Part shown: positions 33,550 through 42,326 of the stretch, in pieces
How the letters are laid out: every line of letters begins with the position of its first letter
How positions within the stretch are numbered: position 1 is the stretch's first letter
Source: Rhodococcus sp. G-MC3
GTDB lineage: Bacteria > Actinomycetota > Actinomycetes > Mycobacteriales > Mycobacteriaceae
NCBI RefSeq assembly: GCF_030063335.1
Contig: NZ_JASISW010000012.1
Coordinates: 62,001 to 126,000 of the forward strand
Length of the DNA: 64,000 nucleotides
Direction: 5' to 3'
Program-made: the position numbers and the translations under genes
Notes under the pieces: generated by a model
What the model was told of the DNA's origin: nothing
The model's input: only the letters and a program-made list of their open reading frames with translations
Database searches by the model: none

Positions 33550-34481
33550 AAGTAGTAGTCGGAGATCGGAATGTCCTCCCGCACAAGGAGCAGTTCGAGA
33601 CTGCATTACCGGATGATGCCGAGGTCGTGTGGGTGGTGCCGTTCGAGGAGACTCTGGCGGTCGAAGAGCTGGCCGACGCCGATGTCTACGTCGGCGGGCG
33701 GTTCAGCGCCGCGATGGGCAAGGCTGCTCCTCGGTTGAAAATGGTGCACGTCGCCGGTGCCGGAACCGACAACGTGGATCGCTCGGCTCTGGGTCCGGAA
33801 GTTCAGGTGTGCAACACCTTTCACCACGAGAACTCCATCGCCGAATACATCGTCGCGAGCGCAGTCATGCTGCGTCGTAGATTCTTGGAGCAGGACCGAG
33901 CCTTGCGGACGGCCGTGTTCAAAACCTCGGTCTATGACCCGTCCATTCCGCAACCGTTGTCTCTGAACGGTGCGCGGATCGGATTCGTCGGGTTCGGTCA
34001 CATCGGTCAACGCGCGTGGCAGCTTTTCGAGGCCTACGGCGCTCATGGGGCCGCCGTGACCGGTAGCGGGAATGCATCGTCCGCGAGCCTCGAATGGTCG
34101 GCTGATGGGTCATGGCTCGGAACGCTGATGGACTGGGCTGACATCGTTGTCGTGTCCGCACCGCTCACCGACCGAACGCGAGGAATGATCGGCGTCGCCG
34201 AATTGAGAAGACTCGGCAGCGATGGCATTCTCGTCAACGTCGGGCGCGGTCCGCTGGTTCAGGAGCAGGCGCTGTTCGACGCTCTGTCGAACCGAACAAT
34301 CGCAGGCGCGGCCATCGACGTCTGGTACCGGTACCCGACGTCGGATGGCATCGGAAAGCCGAGTTCGCTTCCCTTCGAAGACCTTGCGAATATTCTGATG
34401 ACCCCGCACTCGTCCGGAGTTACCCGCCACACGTTCGTCGGGCGGGTGGGCGATATCGCTCGGAACATCTCCCGTATGTGA
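33546..34481 (+). CDS. D-isomer-specific 2-hydroxyacid dehydrogenase (second paralogue)
   Basis: This 311-residue enzyme has a Rossmann domain with [13 protein letters not shown] and catalytic Arg in [11 protein letters not shown] and His in [11 protein letters not shown]. The usual Glu position lies in the less typical AIDVWYRYP segment, where Glu is missing. Many phosphoglycerate-type relatives keep it, so catalysis may be altered or the residue displaced. It is translationally coupled to gudD, which suggests a role in handling an aldarate-derived keto acid. Its TGA lies inside a 40-bp palindromic repeat. Confidence 0.82.
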   Translation: MKVVVGDRNVLPHKEQFETALPDDAEVVWVVPFEETLAVEELADADVYVGGRFSAAMGKAAPRLKMVHVAGAGTDNVDRSALGPEVQVCNTFHHENSIAEYIVASAVMLRRRFLEQDRALRTAVFKTSVYDPSIPQPLSLNGARIGFVGFGHIGQRAWQLFEAYGAHGAAVTGSGNASSASLEWSADGSWLGTLMDWADIVVVSAPLTDRTRGMIGVAELRRLGSDGILVNVGRGPLVQEQALFDALSNRTIAGAAIDVWYRYPTSDGIGKPSSLPFEDLANILMTPHSSGVTRHTFVGRVGDIARNISRM

Positions 34482-34517
34482 GTGAAAGTACGTCGCAGGG
34501 GACGTATTTCCGCGCAC
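34478..34517. repeat. 40-bp palindromic repeat, copy 1
   Basis: An imperfect palindrome with about 17-base arms beginning GTGAGTG and ending GCGCAC. It starts within the last codon and stop of the 2-hydroxyacid dehydrogenase gene (TGA at 34479-34481) and ends eight bases before the convergent IclR gene stop. Copies 2 and 3 are at 45748 and 53704. It probably ends both transcripts. Confidence 0.8.
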
Positions 34518-34524
34518 ATAGGCG

Positions 34525-35334
34525 TCAGCGCACCCCTTCGGCCCGGAGCTCCCGCGCCCACGCGTCGGCGTGCTTGGTCAGTACCCCCGCTATACGCTCG
34601 AGCTCGCCGGGATACGACGCCACCTCGGCAGGCATGGAAACGCTGAGCGCATCGGATGCGGGGATGCGGTACGGCACCACCGTCGCGATACAGACGACGC
34701 CGACGGTTCCCTGCTCTTGTTCCAAGGACCATCCGCGCCTGCGGACCTCGGCCAGCTCGGCGATGAGAACGCCGCGGTCGACGATGGTGTTGGGGGTGTA
34801 CGCCTCCAACTTCTGCGGGAGCAGCTGCGTGACCTCGTCGGTGGTGAGCTCCGCGAGCAGAGCCTGACCCAACGCAGTGACGTGGCACGGCAGTTTGCGG
34901 CCGACGCGGTGCATGCGGCGAACTTCGAGTTTGGATCCTCGGCTGGCGAGGTAGATGACACTGTCTCCGTCACGGCGCGCGAAGTGAACGGTGTGCCGGA
35001 CATCCGAGCGCAGGTCTTCGAGCACTGCCGCAGCCCGCCCGACCACCGAATCCTTGTCGAGGTAGGACGTGCCGGTCAGCAGCGCGTGGGTGCCGATGCC
35101 GTAGCGCGAGCCCGATTCGTCGGCTTCGATCCACCGCAGTTCCTTGAGGGTGCGCAAGAGCGCGTGCAAGGACGATCGTGGGTACTTGCACGCCTCCTGC
35201 AACTCGCCGAGACTCATGCGAGTCGGCGACGCCGCGAGCGTCTCGAGGATGTGAATGGTGCGTTCCGCGGACTTCACCGGCTGGCTCTCCGGCGCGGCGG
35301 TAGCGGGTAGACCGTCTCTCACATCGTTCACCAT
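34525..35334 (-). CDS. IclR-family transcriptional regulator
   Basis: This 269-residue regulator has an N-terminal winged helix (residues 17-75: VKSAERTIHILETLA, then SLGELQEACKYPRSSLHALLRTL) and a C-terminal IclR effector domain (about 90-260), including the GRKLPCHVTALGQALLA segment. The start is uncertain among ATGs at 35334, 35352 and 35382; I chose 35334. The family controls uronate, aromatic and sugar-acid genes. It follows an acid-sugar dehydratase-like gene and lies next to the uronate island, so it may bind the GTTC-N8-GAAC palindromes found there, which is inference. Confidence 0.87.
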   Translation of the reverse strand: MVNDVRDGLPATAAPESQPVKSAERTIHILETLAASPTRMSLGELQEACKYPRSSLHALLRTLKELRWIEADESGSRYGIGTHALLTGTSYLDKDSVVGRAAAVLEDLRSDVRHTVHFARRDGDSVIYLASRGSKLEVRRMHRVGRKLPCHVTALGQALLAELTTDEVTQLLPQKLEAYTPNTIVDRGVLIAELAEVRRRGWSLEQEQGTVGVVCIATVVPYRIPASDALSVSMPAEVASYPGELERIAGVLTKHADAWARELRAEGVR

Positions 35335-35378
35335 GATGACAGTGTCCCTCATTTGGAACCGAGTTTCACCTATAGACA

Positions 35379-36539
35379 TCAATACTCGGAGACGAGGTTC
35401 TGGGCGATGTAGTCGTGGTCGTACTCCTCACCCAATCCTGGTCGCTCCGGCATGCGCACGATTCCTCTCGCATCGATGGGGTCGACGATGGACTCGAGGT
35501 GGGGCGGGACCCAGTCGTAGTCGGTGTGCGGGTGCAACAACCCGCGCTCGTACCACTGGATGTTGGATGCCCCGCCGACGAGTGCGAGGTTGGGTGCACC
35601 GTTGCCGTGGATCTCACAGTTCAGACCGAAGCCGTCCGCCATGTGCACCGTCTTGAGCGCAGGTGTGATGCCGCCGCCGTTCATCGCTCCGACTCGGAGG
35701 ATGTCGCAGGCCTCGTTGACGATCCACTCGGACCGCGACTTGTGCCGGCCGGGGGTGGTCTCCGGGCCGATCACCGGGGTGTCGATCTGATCCGCGAGCC
35801 ATTTGTAGGACCGCAGCGAGAACTCGTCCATCGGCTCTTCGAACCAGTCGAACTTCAGCCGGTCCAGCTCGCGCCCGAGTGAGAGCGCCTCGGTACGGGA
35901 GTACCAGTGGTAGCCGTCGAGCATCAGTGAAAAACCGGGCCCGACGGCGTCGCGCACCGCGGCACAGGCCTCGATGTCGCGGTTGACGTCGGGAGCGCCC
36001 GGTAGCGGCGGCATCCACGTGTGCAGCTTGATGCCCTTGTATCCGCGTTCCTTGAGGGAGACGGCGAAGGCGGCGTAGTCCTGCGGTGAGGACAATCCAC
36101 CTTCGGTGTTGTCACCGCACATCGTGCTGGCGTACGCCTTGACCTCGCTGCGAGCGCCGCCGAGCAACTTCCACACCGGGGTGTCGAACTTGTTGCCTGC
36201 GAGATCCCACAATGCCTGGTCGAGATAGCTGAGCGTGTGCTCGGGGAGCTCGACGGCCTTGGTGCGCTGACGAATGGCAAACTTTTTCTCGATGGCTTCT
36301 CGGGCGAGTGGGTCGGCTCCGATCAGTACCGATCTGAACGACTGCTCCACCTGATCCTGGCGAAGGTAATTGGGCTTGCCGACGGCGTAACCGCTGACCC
36401 CGTCGGAGTCGGTGATGCGAAGCAATGCCTGCATCGTCTGGATCGATGGTCCCGGGTGACGGTGTCCGTACGAGTCGACCGCAGTGCGCGCCTCCGTCTT
36501 GAACACCTGCACGGCAACTTCCGTGATGACGCTGGACAT
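35379..36539 (-). CDS. Enolase-superfamily acid-sugar dehydratase/racemase, MR subgroup
   Basis: This 386-residue enzyme has the capping domain and barrel of the mandelate racemase group. The catalytic Lys is Lys171 in KGIKLHTW (a Lys-x-His motif), the metal ligands fit Asp208 (MLDGYHWY), Glu234 (WFEEPMDE) and Glu260 (IGPETTPGR), and the distal base fits His311 (EIHGNG). It is not one of the close glucarate or galactarate dehydratase families. It probably dehydrates or isomerises an acid sugar imported by the ABC system encoded just upstream, from which it is separated by 13 bp. Confidence 0.83.
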   Translation of the reverse strand: MSSVITEVAVQVFKTEARTAVDSYGHRHPGPSIQTMQALLRITDSDGVSGYAVGKPNYLRQDQVEQSFRSVLIGADPLAREAIEKKFAIRQRTKAVELPEHTLSYLDQALWDLAGNKFDTPVWKLLGGARSEVKAYASTMCGDNTEGGLSSPQDYAAFAVSLKERGYKGIKLHTWMPPLPGAPDVNRDIEACAAVRDAVGPGFSLMLDGYHWYSRTEALSLGRELDRLKFDWFEEPMDEFSLRSYKWLADQIDTPVIGPETTPGRHKSRSEWIVNEACDILRVGAMNGGGITPALKTVHMADGFGLNCEIHGNGAPNLALVGGASNIQWYERGLLHPHTDYDWVPPHLESIVDPIDARGIVRMPERPGLGEEYDHDYIAQNLVSEY

Positions 36540-36552
36540 GATGTCTGATCCC

Positions 36553-37878
36553 CTATTTACCCTGGCGGGCATCGTATTTGGCCTTGCTGCGGTTGAGCTT
36601 CTCGGCGAAGTCGTCAGCGAAGTCTTGCGCGCTCAGTTGGCCGATCAAAACCTTCTGCCACTGACCGAGCATTTGTACCTGGACGATCTTGCCGAAATCG
36701 GGCAGGTAGTCGGGCGGCGTGACGAGGACGGTCTTCGGATCATCGAGAGCTGCCTGCGCAGCCTGAACGGACTGCATCTCCTTGAACGAATCAGCGGATC
36801 GTGCAACGGTGTTGACCGGGATCTGTCCGACATTCTCGTTCCAGTACGCCTGCGACTCCGGATTGGTCATGAACTCCAGGAACTTCCACGCTGCCGCCTG
36901 GTGCTGACTGCTCTTGAAGACCGTGTACGACGGAAACGGATCGGTCATGACCGTGCGAACGCCGTTGTCCGCAAGTGGAAGTGCGACGGCACCGACCTTG
37001 TCGCCGAGCGCCTTCTTGTGGTTGCTGAGCGAGCCGAGGTTGTGCTGCATCATCGCCACCGAACCACCGCCGAAGCTGGCAACCATCTGAGGGAAGCCGT
37101 TGTTGACATCCGCGGTGGGGGTGTCGACGTCGTAGAGCGCTGCGAACCGTTCGATGGCCTCGACCATTTCTGGCCGGTTGACCGTGGACTCGCCACCGTC
37201 GAAGAAATTCTCGATACCGGTCGTGGCGAACATGTGCTGCAGCAACGGGTAGATCGAACCGCCGCCGCCGCGGATGGTGAACCCGTAGCGGCCCTGGTCC
37301 TTGTCGGTGAGTTCGGCGGCGGCGTCGTAGAACTCGTCCCAGGTACCGGGCGGTGCAATGCCTGCTTCGTCGAACCAATCGGCGCGGTACCAGAGCGTTG
37401 CGTTGTTGCTGGTGTAGGGCAGGCCGTACAGGTTCTCGCCGCCGCCGGATTCGATGGCCGAGGCAATGATTTTCGGGTCGTAGTCGGCTGTCTGAGGCGA
37501 GGCTGCCATGAAGTCGTCCAACGGAATGACGGCGTTCTGTGCAACGAGTGGTGCAAGGTAAGCCGTCGACACGATGCCGAGGTCGGGGGCGGAACCGCCG
37601 GCAAGAGCGGTCTGGTACTTCTGCTGCGCACTGTCCGACGGAAGCCCCACGTACTCGATATCGATCCCGGGATTCCCCGCTTCGAAACGGCGAATCAGTT
37701 CTTCGTACAACGGAGTCCGGTCCGGTCCGGCGTTGTTGTCCCAGAACGTGAGGGTGCCGTTGTTCGGGTCGCCGAGGGCGCCGTCGGGCAGGGAGGTTTC
37801 GGAGCTGCAGCCGGCAAGGACGAGGGTAGCGACGGCGCCGACCAAAAAGGTCCGGCGGGTGAGATTGGTGTTCTTCAT
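36553..37878 (-). CDS. Sugar ABC transporter substrate-binding lipoprotein (family 1)
   Basis: This 441-residue binding protein has an N-terminal signal with a twin-arginine-like TRRTFLVG at residues 7-14 and a lipobox LAGC with Cys24, suggesting possible Tat export and lipid anchoring. The mature part has the family-1 pattern, including the FWDNNAGPDRTP start and MTNPESQAYWNENVGQIPV near the end. The ligand is probably an oligo- or mono-uronide or related sugar, from the neighbouring uronate dehydrogenase and dehydratase genes. It is encoded two bases after the permease gene. Confidence 0.88.
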   Translation of the reverse strand: MKNTNLTRRTFLVGAVATLVLAGCSSETSLPDGALGDPNNGTLTFWDNNAGPDRTPLYEELIRRFEAGNPGIDIEYVGLPSDSAQQKYQTALAGGSAPDLGIVSTAYLAPLVAQNAVIPLDDFMAASPQTADYDPKIIASAIESGGGENLYGLPYTSNNATLWYRADWFDEAGIAPPGTWDEFYDAAAELTDKDQGRYGFTIRGGGGSIYPLLQHMFATTGIENFFDGGESTVNRPEMVEAIERFAALYDVDTPTADVNNGFPQMVASFGGGSVAMMQHNLGSLSNHKKALGDKVGAVALPLADNGVRTVMTDPFPSYTVFKSSQHQAAAWKFLEFMTNPESQAYWNENVGQIPVNTVARSADSFKEMQSVQAAQAALDDPKTVLVTPPDYLPDFGKIVQVQMLGQWQKVLIGQLSAQDFADDFAEKLNRSKAKYDARQGK

Positions 37879-37880
37879 GA

Positions 37881-38765
37881 TCAGCCCTTCACCGCTCCGG
37901 CGCTGAGGCCCTGGACGAGGTATTTCTGGATGACGGCGAAGACTGCGACGACGGGCACCGCGGCGATGAGGCCGCCGGCCGCCAATACGCCGAAGTCGAC
38001 GTTGTAGGAACCGATGGTGTAGCTCAATCCGACGGGGAGCGTGAACTTGTCCTGGCTGGAGATGAACATCAGGCCGAACAGGAAATTGTTCCAGCTACCG
38101 ATGAAGGCGAACGATCCGACAGCGATCAGGCCGGGACGCAGCAGCGGCAGCATGATGATGATGCGGAACGCCTTCAGCCGGGAGCATCCGTCGACCATCG
38201 CTGCTTCTTCGAGTTCCACCGGGATCTGAGAGATGAAGCCCGCCATGAGCATTGCGGCGAGAGGGAGTTGGAAGACAGTATCGGCGACGATGAGGCCGAA
38301 CAGGTTGTTGACGAGACCCATTTCGCGGAAAACCTGGAACAGCGGGATCAGCAGCATCGCGCCGGGGACGAACTGGCTGCAGAGCAGCGCCATCACCAGA
38401 GGAATCCTGGCGCGGAATTTGAAGCGTGCCAGTGCATATCCTGTTGCCAGTGCCACGAAGGTGGTCAGTACGAGCGACAGGCCGGCGACGATCAGACTGT
38501 TCTTGAAGAAGAAGCTGAAGCCGAGGGTGTTCCAGACAGTGTCGAAGTGCTCGAACGTGATGGGCCAGGGGAGCATCGAATTGGACCCGGCGGGGCGGAA
38601 CGCGAACACGATCATCCAGTAGAACGGGACCAGCGTGAACAGCAGGTAGATCGCCAGTGGAAGTCCGACGCTGAAGATTCGGGGCTTCTTCTTGTAGACG
38701 CGCTGTTGGTCGGAGGATTCGGTGTCCTGCTTCTGGATCACCGGGCGATCGGCAGTAGTGGTCAT
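37881..38765 (-). CDS. Sugar ABC transporter permease (MalG-like)
   Basis: This 294-residue inner-membrane permease has six expected helices and the EAA loop ELEEAAMVDGCSRLKAFRIIIMPLLRP, of which EEAAMVDG is the diagnostic part. A polar N-terminal tail of 30 residues precedes the first helix. It pairs with the MalF-like subunit whose gene lies 4 bp upstream. Confidence 0.88.
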   Translation of the reverse strand: MTTTADRPVIQKQDTESSDQQRVYKKKPRIFSVGLPLAIYLLFTLVPFYWMIVFAFRPAGSNSMLPWPITFEHFDTVWNTLGFSFFFKNSLIVAGLSLVLTTFVALATGYALARFKFRARIPLVMALLCSQFVPGAMLLIPLFQVFREMGLVNNLFGLIVADTVFQLPLAAMLMAGFISQIPVELEEAAMVDGCSRLKAFRIIIMLPLLRPGLIAVGSFAFIGSWNNFLFGLMFISSQDKFTLPVGLSYTIGSYNVDFGVLAAGGLIAAVPVVAVFAVIQKYLVQGLSAGAVKG

Positions 38766-38769
38766 GTTC

Positions 38770-39717
38770 TCAGGCCTTGTCGCTGTTGAACTTGCTCAGG
38801 CGCAAGTAGAGGATCGAGCAGAAGAGCAGGATTACGAATGCCACGGTGGTCAGCGCCGAGCCGTATCCGAAGTCCTGTGCGGTGGTGGCGAGTTGAGAGA
38901 CGTAGAGCGGCAACGTCGTCGTGACGTCCGCGGGCCCGCCCGCGGTGAGTGTGTAGAGCAGGTCGACGTTGTTGAACTCCCAGACGCCGCGGAGAAGCGT
39001 CGAGAGGATGATGACTGCCCTCAGGTGCGGGAGGGTGACGAAGCGGAAGCGCTGCCACCGGTTCGCGCCGTCGACGTTCGCGGCTTCGTAGAGATCCTTC
39101 GGCGCACTCTGCAGCTCGGCGAGGATAAGGATCGCGAAGAACGGTACGCCGCGCCAGAGTTCGGCGACGCTGGTGGCCCAGAACGCGGTGTCCGGGTCTG
39201 CGATGGGAGCGGCCGTGCCGTCGCCGATGCCCATGTTGCCGAGAAGTTTGAACAGACCGGTCGACGGGTTGTAGATCAACAGCCAGATGCCGGTGGTGAG
39301 AACGCCGGACACTGCCCACGGCGAGAACACCAGAGCACGAGCCAATCCGCGGCCTCGGAAGACCTCGTTGACCAGCAGCGCGAGCCCGAGCCCGAGGATC
39401 AGCTGGAAGACGACTTGGGTCGCGACCCACTTGGCGGTGACGACCAAACTGTTCCAGAAGAGGTCGTCGGCGAACATCAGCTTGAAGTTCTCCAGCCCGG
39501 CAAAACCGTTGTCCCACGGCGTCGTCGGATTGTAGTACTGCAGGCTGTAGTAGAAGACACTGCCGACGGGGTAGAAGATGAAGACGGCGAGCAGGATGAC
39601 GACCGGAGCGATCAGGATGTAGGGCGCCGAGATCCTGCGTCGACGACGGGTCCTCGGCGCGGGGGAGGCGCTGGGTGTCTGCTTCCCTCCTGTGCGAGGG
39701 GGAATTGTGGTGACCAT
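38770..39717 (-). CDS. Sugar ABC transporter permease (MalF-like)
   Basis: This 315-residue permease has a basic N-terminal tail with an Arg run (residues 23-28), six expected membrane helices, and the EAA loop with LYEAANVDGANRWQRFRFVTLP. It is the first gene of the transporter operon. The ATPase partner is not in the operon; the best candidate is encoded at 43.3 kb on the other strand. Confidence 0.88.
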   Translation of the reverse strand: MVTTIPPRTGGKQTPSASPAPRTRRRRRISAPYILIAPVVILLAVFIFYPVGSVFYYSLQYYNPTTPWDNGFAGLENFKLMFADDLFWNSLVVTAKWVATQVVFQLILGLGLALLVNEVFRGRGLARALVFSPWAVSGVLTTGIWLLIYNPSTGLFKLLGNMGIGDGTAAPIADPDTAFWATSVAELWRGVPFFAILILAELQSAPKDLYEAANVDGANRWQRFRFVTLPHLRAVIILSTLLRGVWEFNNVDLLYTLTAGGPADVTTTLPLYVSQLATTAQDFGYGSALTTVAFVILLFCSILYLRLSKFNSDKA

Positions 39718-39791
39718 GGTTGACGCTCCGAAGCTTTCGGGGCCGGCGGGTGCCGACGAGTCTGGGTCCGACAGGAAGTTTCATGGGGCGA

Positions 39792-39840
39792 GAAGATGCG
39801 GGGGACGAAGATGCGGTGGGGATGAAGATGCGGTGGGGAC
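39792..39840. repeat. 17-bp tandem repeat in the transporter leader
   Basis: Two 17-bp copies of GAAGATGCGGTGGGGAY (39807-39823 and 39824-39840) follow a shortened 15-bp copy (39792-39806). They lie upstream of the sugar permease gene in the 295-bp gap 39718-40012, probably in the leader region. No gene is visible in this gap. Confidence 0.7.
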
Positions 39841-39928
39841 GAAATTCAGGGTGACGGGAAGTGCTGAGCGAACCGCGTGAATCCGGCTGTGCGCGCGCAA
39901 TTCGGGTTCTTCTCGTTCATTCTCATCC

Positions 39929-39944
39929 GTTCACGTATATGAAC
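39929..39944. promoter_or_regulatory. Candidate uronate-cluster operator, copy 1
   Basis: GTTCACGTATATGAAC has perfect 5-base arms. Related 16-mers occur at 41019 and 43225, before other genes of the same island. It lies 212 bp upstream of the sugar permease operon start. Confidence 0.5.
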
Positions 39945-40012
39945 TCGCGTCTGCTATGTGAATTACTGGATTTACTATGACGGCAGTCACAAGACATGTC
40001 AAGCGTGGCGAG

Positions 40013-41026
40013 TCACACGGTCGATCGAAGCCACTGGGCGGTCGATCGCTGCATCTCGGCAGTGAAGCGATGGCAGCTCTCGTGCCATTCGGTGGTGAGG
40101 GTTGCGGCGCCGTCGTAGGCCCGCTGGAGCATGCTTTCCGCGTCGCGCATTCCCTGGAGGCCGAAATGGGTGTCTGCCAGGGCGAATTGGACCAAGAGCG
40201 GCATCGGCGACGCTGACGCTGCCACGTCCGGCCAATCGCAGACCGCAGGCAGGCCAGGGGTGATCATCAACCAGGTGGTGTCGTCGGCGTGACCCGCCGC
40301 AATGTCGTCGAACGTGCTCATCATCGCCGTGATCACGGCTGCATCGAGGTCCGCGGATGCAACAAGATGCGCGACCCGTGCGCCGCCCCCGGAGAAGCCG
40401 GCCGCGGCAATTTTCCGACGTGTGAGGGTGCGTAGGACTTCCAGGGCGACGAGGTCTTCTTGAAGTACCTGGCCGGCCAAGGAGGTGCCGGTGAGGGCAG
40501 CGACCTTGGCGAGTCCGTGCTCGTGTTCGCGGGCTGCGGCTTCGTAGTTGTCCGCTTGTCGAGCGCGGGCCGGAAGATCGTCCCAGCGCACCCGGCGACT
40601 GCCCCAAGGGAAGACGTCGTGGACGAGGACGGCAAACCCTTCGCCGACGAGTGATGCGGCCACGGCCTGGCCGTCGTACCCGCGTTTGCGTAGCTCGACG
40701 ACTCCGGGGGTGATGCCGTCCGGTCCATCCGCGACCTTCTCTTTGCCGTAGAACTTCATGCCGTCGTGGCCGTGGAGCAGCAGGACGGCATGAAGCTCGG
40801 TGACTGTGGTTCCGGCGGGTGTCAGGAGCCAGGCTTCGGTGGGGGCGCGGTGCCCGGACTGGCAGTTCCAGGTCAGTTCGACGCCGTCGATGCCGTCGCG
40901 GGTCCAGGCGCGTCCGTAGGTGACACCTGGGCTGCTCTCGTGCAGGTGGGAGGGCATGCCGAGGGCGCGGAGGATGTCGCGACGCAGGTCCGACCGTGGA
41001 CAGCTGGGCTCGTGTTGTGTTCCCAT
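40013..41026 (-). CDS. Dienelactone-hydrolase-type alpha/beta-hydrolase
   Basis: This 337-residue cytoplasmic hydrolase has the nucleophile elbow GFSGGGARVAHL, a likely acidic residue in FALADTHFGLQG, and a His near the C-terminus (EWHESCHRF). An N-terminal extension of about 80 residues precedes the core, as in acetyl-xylan-esterase-like relatives. In this context it could remove acetyl or other esters from imported uronides or open an aldarolactone. The start at ATG 41026 has GGAG upstream and overlaps a candidate operator. Confidence 0.75.
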   Translation of the reverse strand: MGTQHEPSCPRSDLRRDILRALGMPSHLHESSPGVTYGRAWTRDGIDGVELTWNCQSGHRAPTEAWLLTPAGTTVTELHAVLLLHGHDGMKFYGKEKVADGPDGITPGVVELRKRGYDGQAVAASLVGEGFAVLVHDVFPWGSRRVRWDDLPARARQADNYEAAAREHEHGLAKVAALTGTSLAGQVLQEDLVALEVLRTLTRRKIAAAGFSGGGARVAHLVASADLDAAVITAMMSTFDDIAAGHADDTTWLMITPGLPAVCDWPDVAASASPMPLLVQFALADTHFGLQGMRDAESMLQRAYDGAATLTTEWHESCHRFTAEMQRSTAQWLRSTV

Positions 41027-41034
41027 GTGTGAAC
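41019..41034. promoter_or_regulatory. Candidate uronate-cluster operator, copy 2
   Basis: GTTCCCATGTGTGAAC has GTTC/GAAC arms and shares ten of sixteen bases with the site at 39929. It covers the start codon of the hydrolase gene in the 46-bp gap shared with the divergent gene at 41073. Confidence 0.4.
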
Positions 41035-41072
41035 TCCGTCCTGTGTGTTGAACTAATCCTGAGGGGCTATCC

Positions 41073-42254
41073 ATGTCCGAGAACACTGTCGATCGCATCG
41101 TTGCGCACGCCTATCCCTGGGACGTGCTGGGTGATCCTTGCTTCGTCGAACGGGCCCGGGAACTGGGCATTCGCGAGATCGCCCTTGCTGCCAGCTACCA
41201 CTCCACTCGCGCCGCGACGCCGTTGCATCCGCAGCACAAGGTGGTCGATGCCCACCACGCCGCGCTGTATCGACCGCTGCGCCCAGGGGCGTGGGACGGC
41301 CTGAAGATTGCCGCCCGCACAGCCGCCTGGGGAGGATCCGAGGATGCCTTCGGTGATGCCGCCAGAATTTTGAACGATGCGGGTATCGATGTGCACGCGT
41401 GGATCGTGCTGTCGCACAGCACGATAGTCGGTCACGCTCATCCCGACGCCACCGTCGTCAACTGCTTCGGAGACCGGTACCCGTACGCTCTTTCTCCCGG
41501 TCACCCCGACATCGTCGCGTACGCACGCACCCTCGCGGGCGAGGCTGTTCGAGGCGTCGACCTCCGTGGAGTCTCGATCGAGGCCGCCGGTCAGCTGGGA
41601 TTCGCCCACGTCGGACCGCACGAGAAGACCGACGGTGCGTACCCGGGCGTCGGCGACTCTCTGATGTCGATCAGCTGCACCGCACGCGAGCTCGCAGCAT
41701 GGGGAGAGCATGGTGTCGATGCCGACAAGATCGTCGCAAAACTTCGGGACGGGGTCGACGCCCTGTCCGACGGAACGCTGTTGCCTGGTGCCTCGATTAC
41801 CGATGTCCTGAGCTCGGAGGAAGCCGACGCCGTCCTCGCGGTGCGCCACGCAGACTCCGACACCCTGCGACGTGAGGTACTCGCGGCGGTGCGCGCGGAG
41901 TCCTCCGAAGTGCACATCACCCTCCACGGCCACCCTGATCCGTGGAAGACCGGACCCTCGCCTGCCCTGACCGCGAACGCCAGGGGAGAGGTCGACGCCG
42001 TCCTCGTCTCCGCGTGGCCGGGGACAGCCGAAACCGTTGCGGTGGTAGAGAAGACACGGGCGCTCGTCGGCGAGAACGTCGCTGTCGGTGCATACGTGTC
42101 GGTGCTGCCGCCAAAGAAGCTCGACGAGGTGGGAGCCCATGTCGCGGCCACCGTAGCCGCGGGCGCGAACGAATTGCACCTGTACCACCTCGGACTCGTC
42201 AACCGGCCGCAGCTCGATGCGCTGGGCTCGATCATCGCGCAATACTCGTCGTAA
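41073..42254 (+). CDS. Uncharacterised TIM-barrel-like protein in the uronate island
   Basis: I do not recognise this 393-residue protein. The alternation of beta-strand and helix segments, with strand ends such as REIALAASYHS, DVHAWIVLSHST, LRGVSIEAAGQLGF, EVHITLHGHP and DAVLVSAWPG, suggests a TIM barrel. Several His residues at strand ends (HAYPWD, SYHSTR, HPQHK) could bind metal or sugar. There is no signal peptide. It begins with GAGGGG upstream, 46 bp from the divergent hydrolase gene, in a cluster for uronide use. A glycoside hydrolase, lyase or isomerase role is possible but unproven. Confidence 0.65.
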   Translation: MSENTVDRIVAHAYPWDVLGDPCFVERARELGIREIALAASYHSTRAATPLHPQHKVVDAHHAALYRPLRPGAWDGLKIAARTAAWGGSEDAFGDAARILNDAGIDVHAWIVLSHSTIVGHAHPDATVVNCFGDRYPYALSPGHPDIVAYARTLAGEAVRGVDLRGVSIEAAGQLGFAHVGPHEKTDGAYPGVGDSLMSISCTARELAAWGEHGVDADKIVAKLRDGVDALSDGTLLPGASITDVLSSEEADAVLAVRHADSDTLRREVLAAVRAESSEVHITLHGHPDPWKTGPSPALTANARGEVDAVLVSAWPGTAETVAVVEKTRALVGENVAVGAYVSVLPPKKLDEVGAHVAATVAAGANELHLYHLGLVNRPQLDALGSIIAQYSS

Positions 42255-42275
42255 TTTTCGGGGTTTTGGACAGTG

Positions 42276-42308
42276 CGAGGTGACCGAATGGGGCATTCGG
42301 TCACCTCG
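42276..42308. terminator. Bidirectional hairpin terminator
   Basis: Fourteen-base perfect arms surround a GGGGC loop between the convergent TIM-barrel and uronate dehydrogenase genes. Confidence 0.88.
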
Positions 42309-42326
42309 AAGTGAGCCCCAGCCAGC

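Noticed and set aside
42264-42269. TTGGAC just after the TIM-barrel gene
   Set aside because: No LysR-type box at the required distance and no gene start downstream; it is next to the terminator.
41067-42296. Minus-strand open frame of 409 codons opposite the TIM-barrel gene
   Set aside because: The plus-strand gene has a ribosome-binding site, a better start and a regular fold pattern; the minus frame crosses the terminator hairpin.
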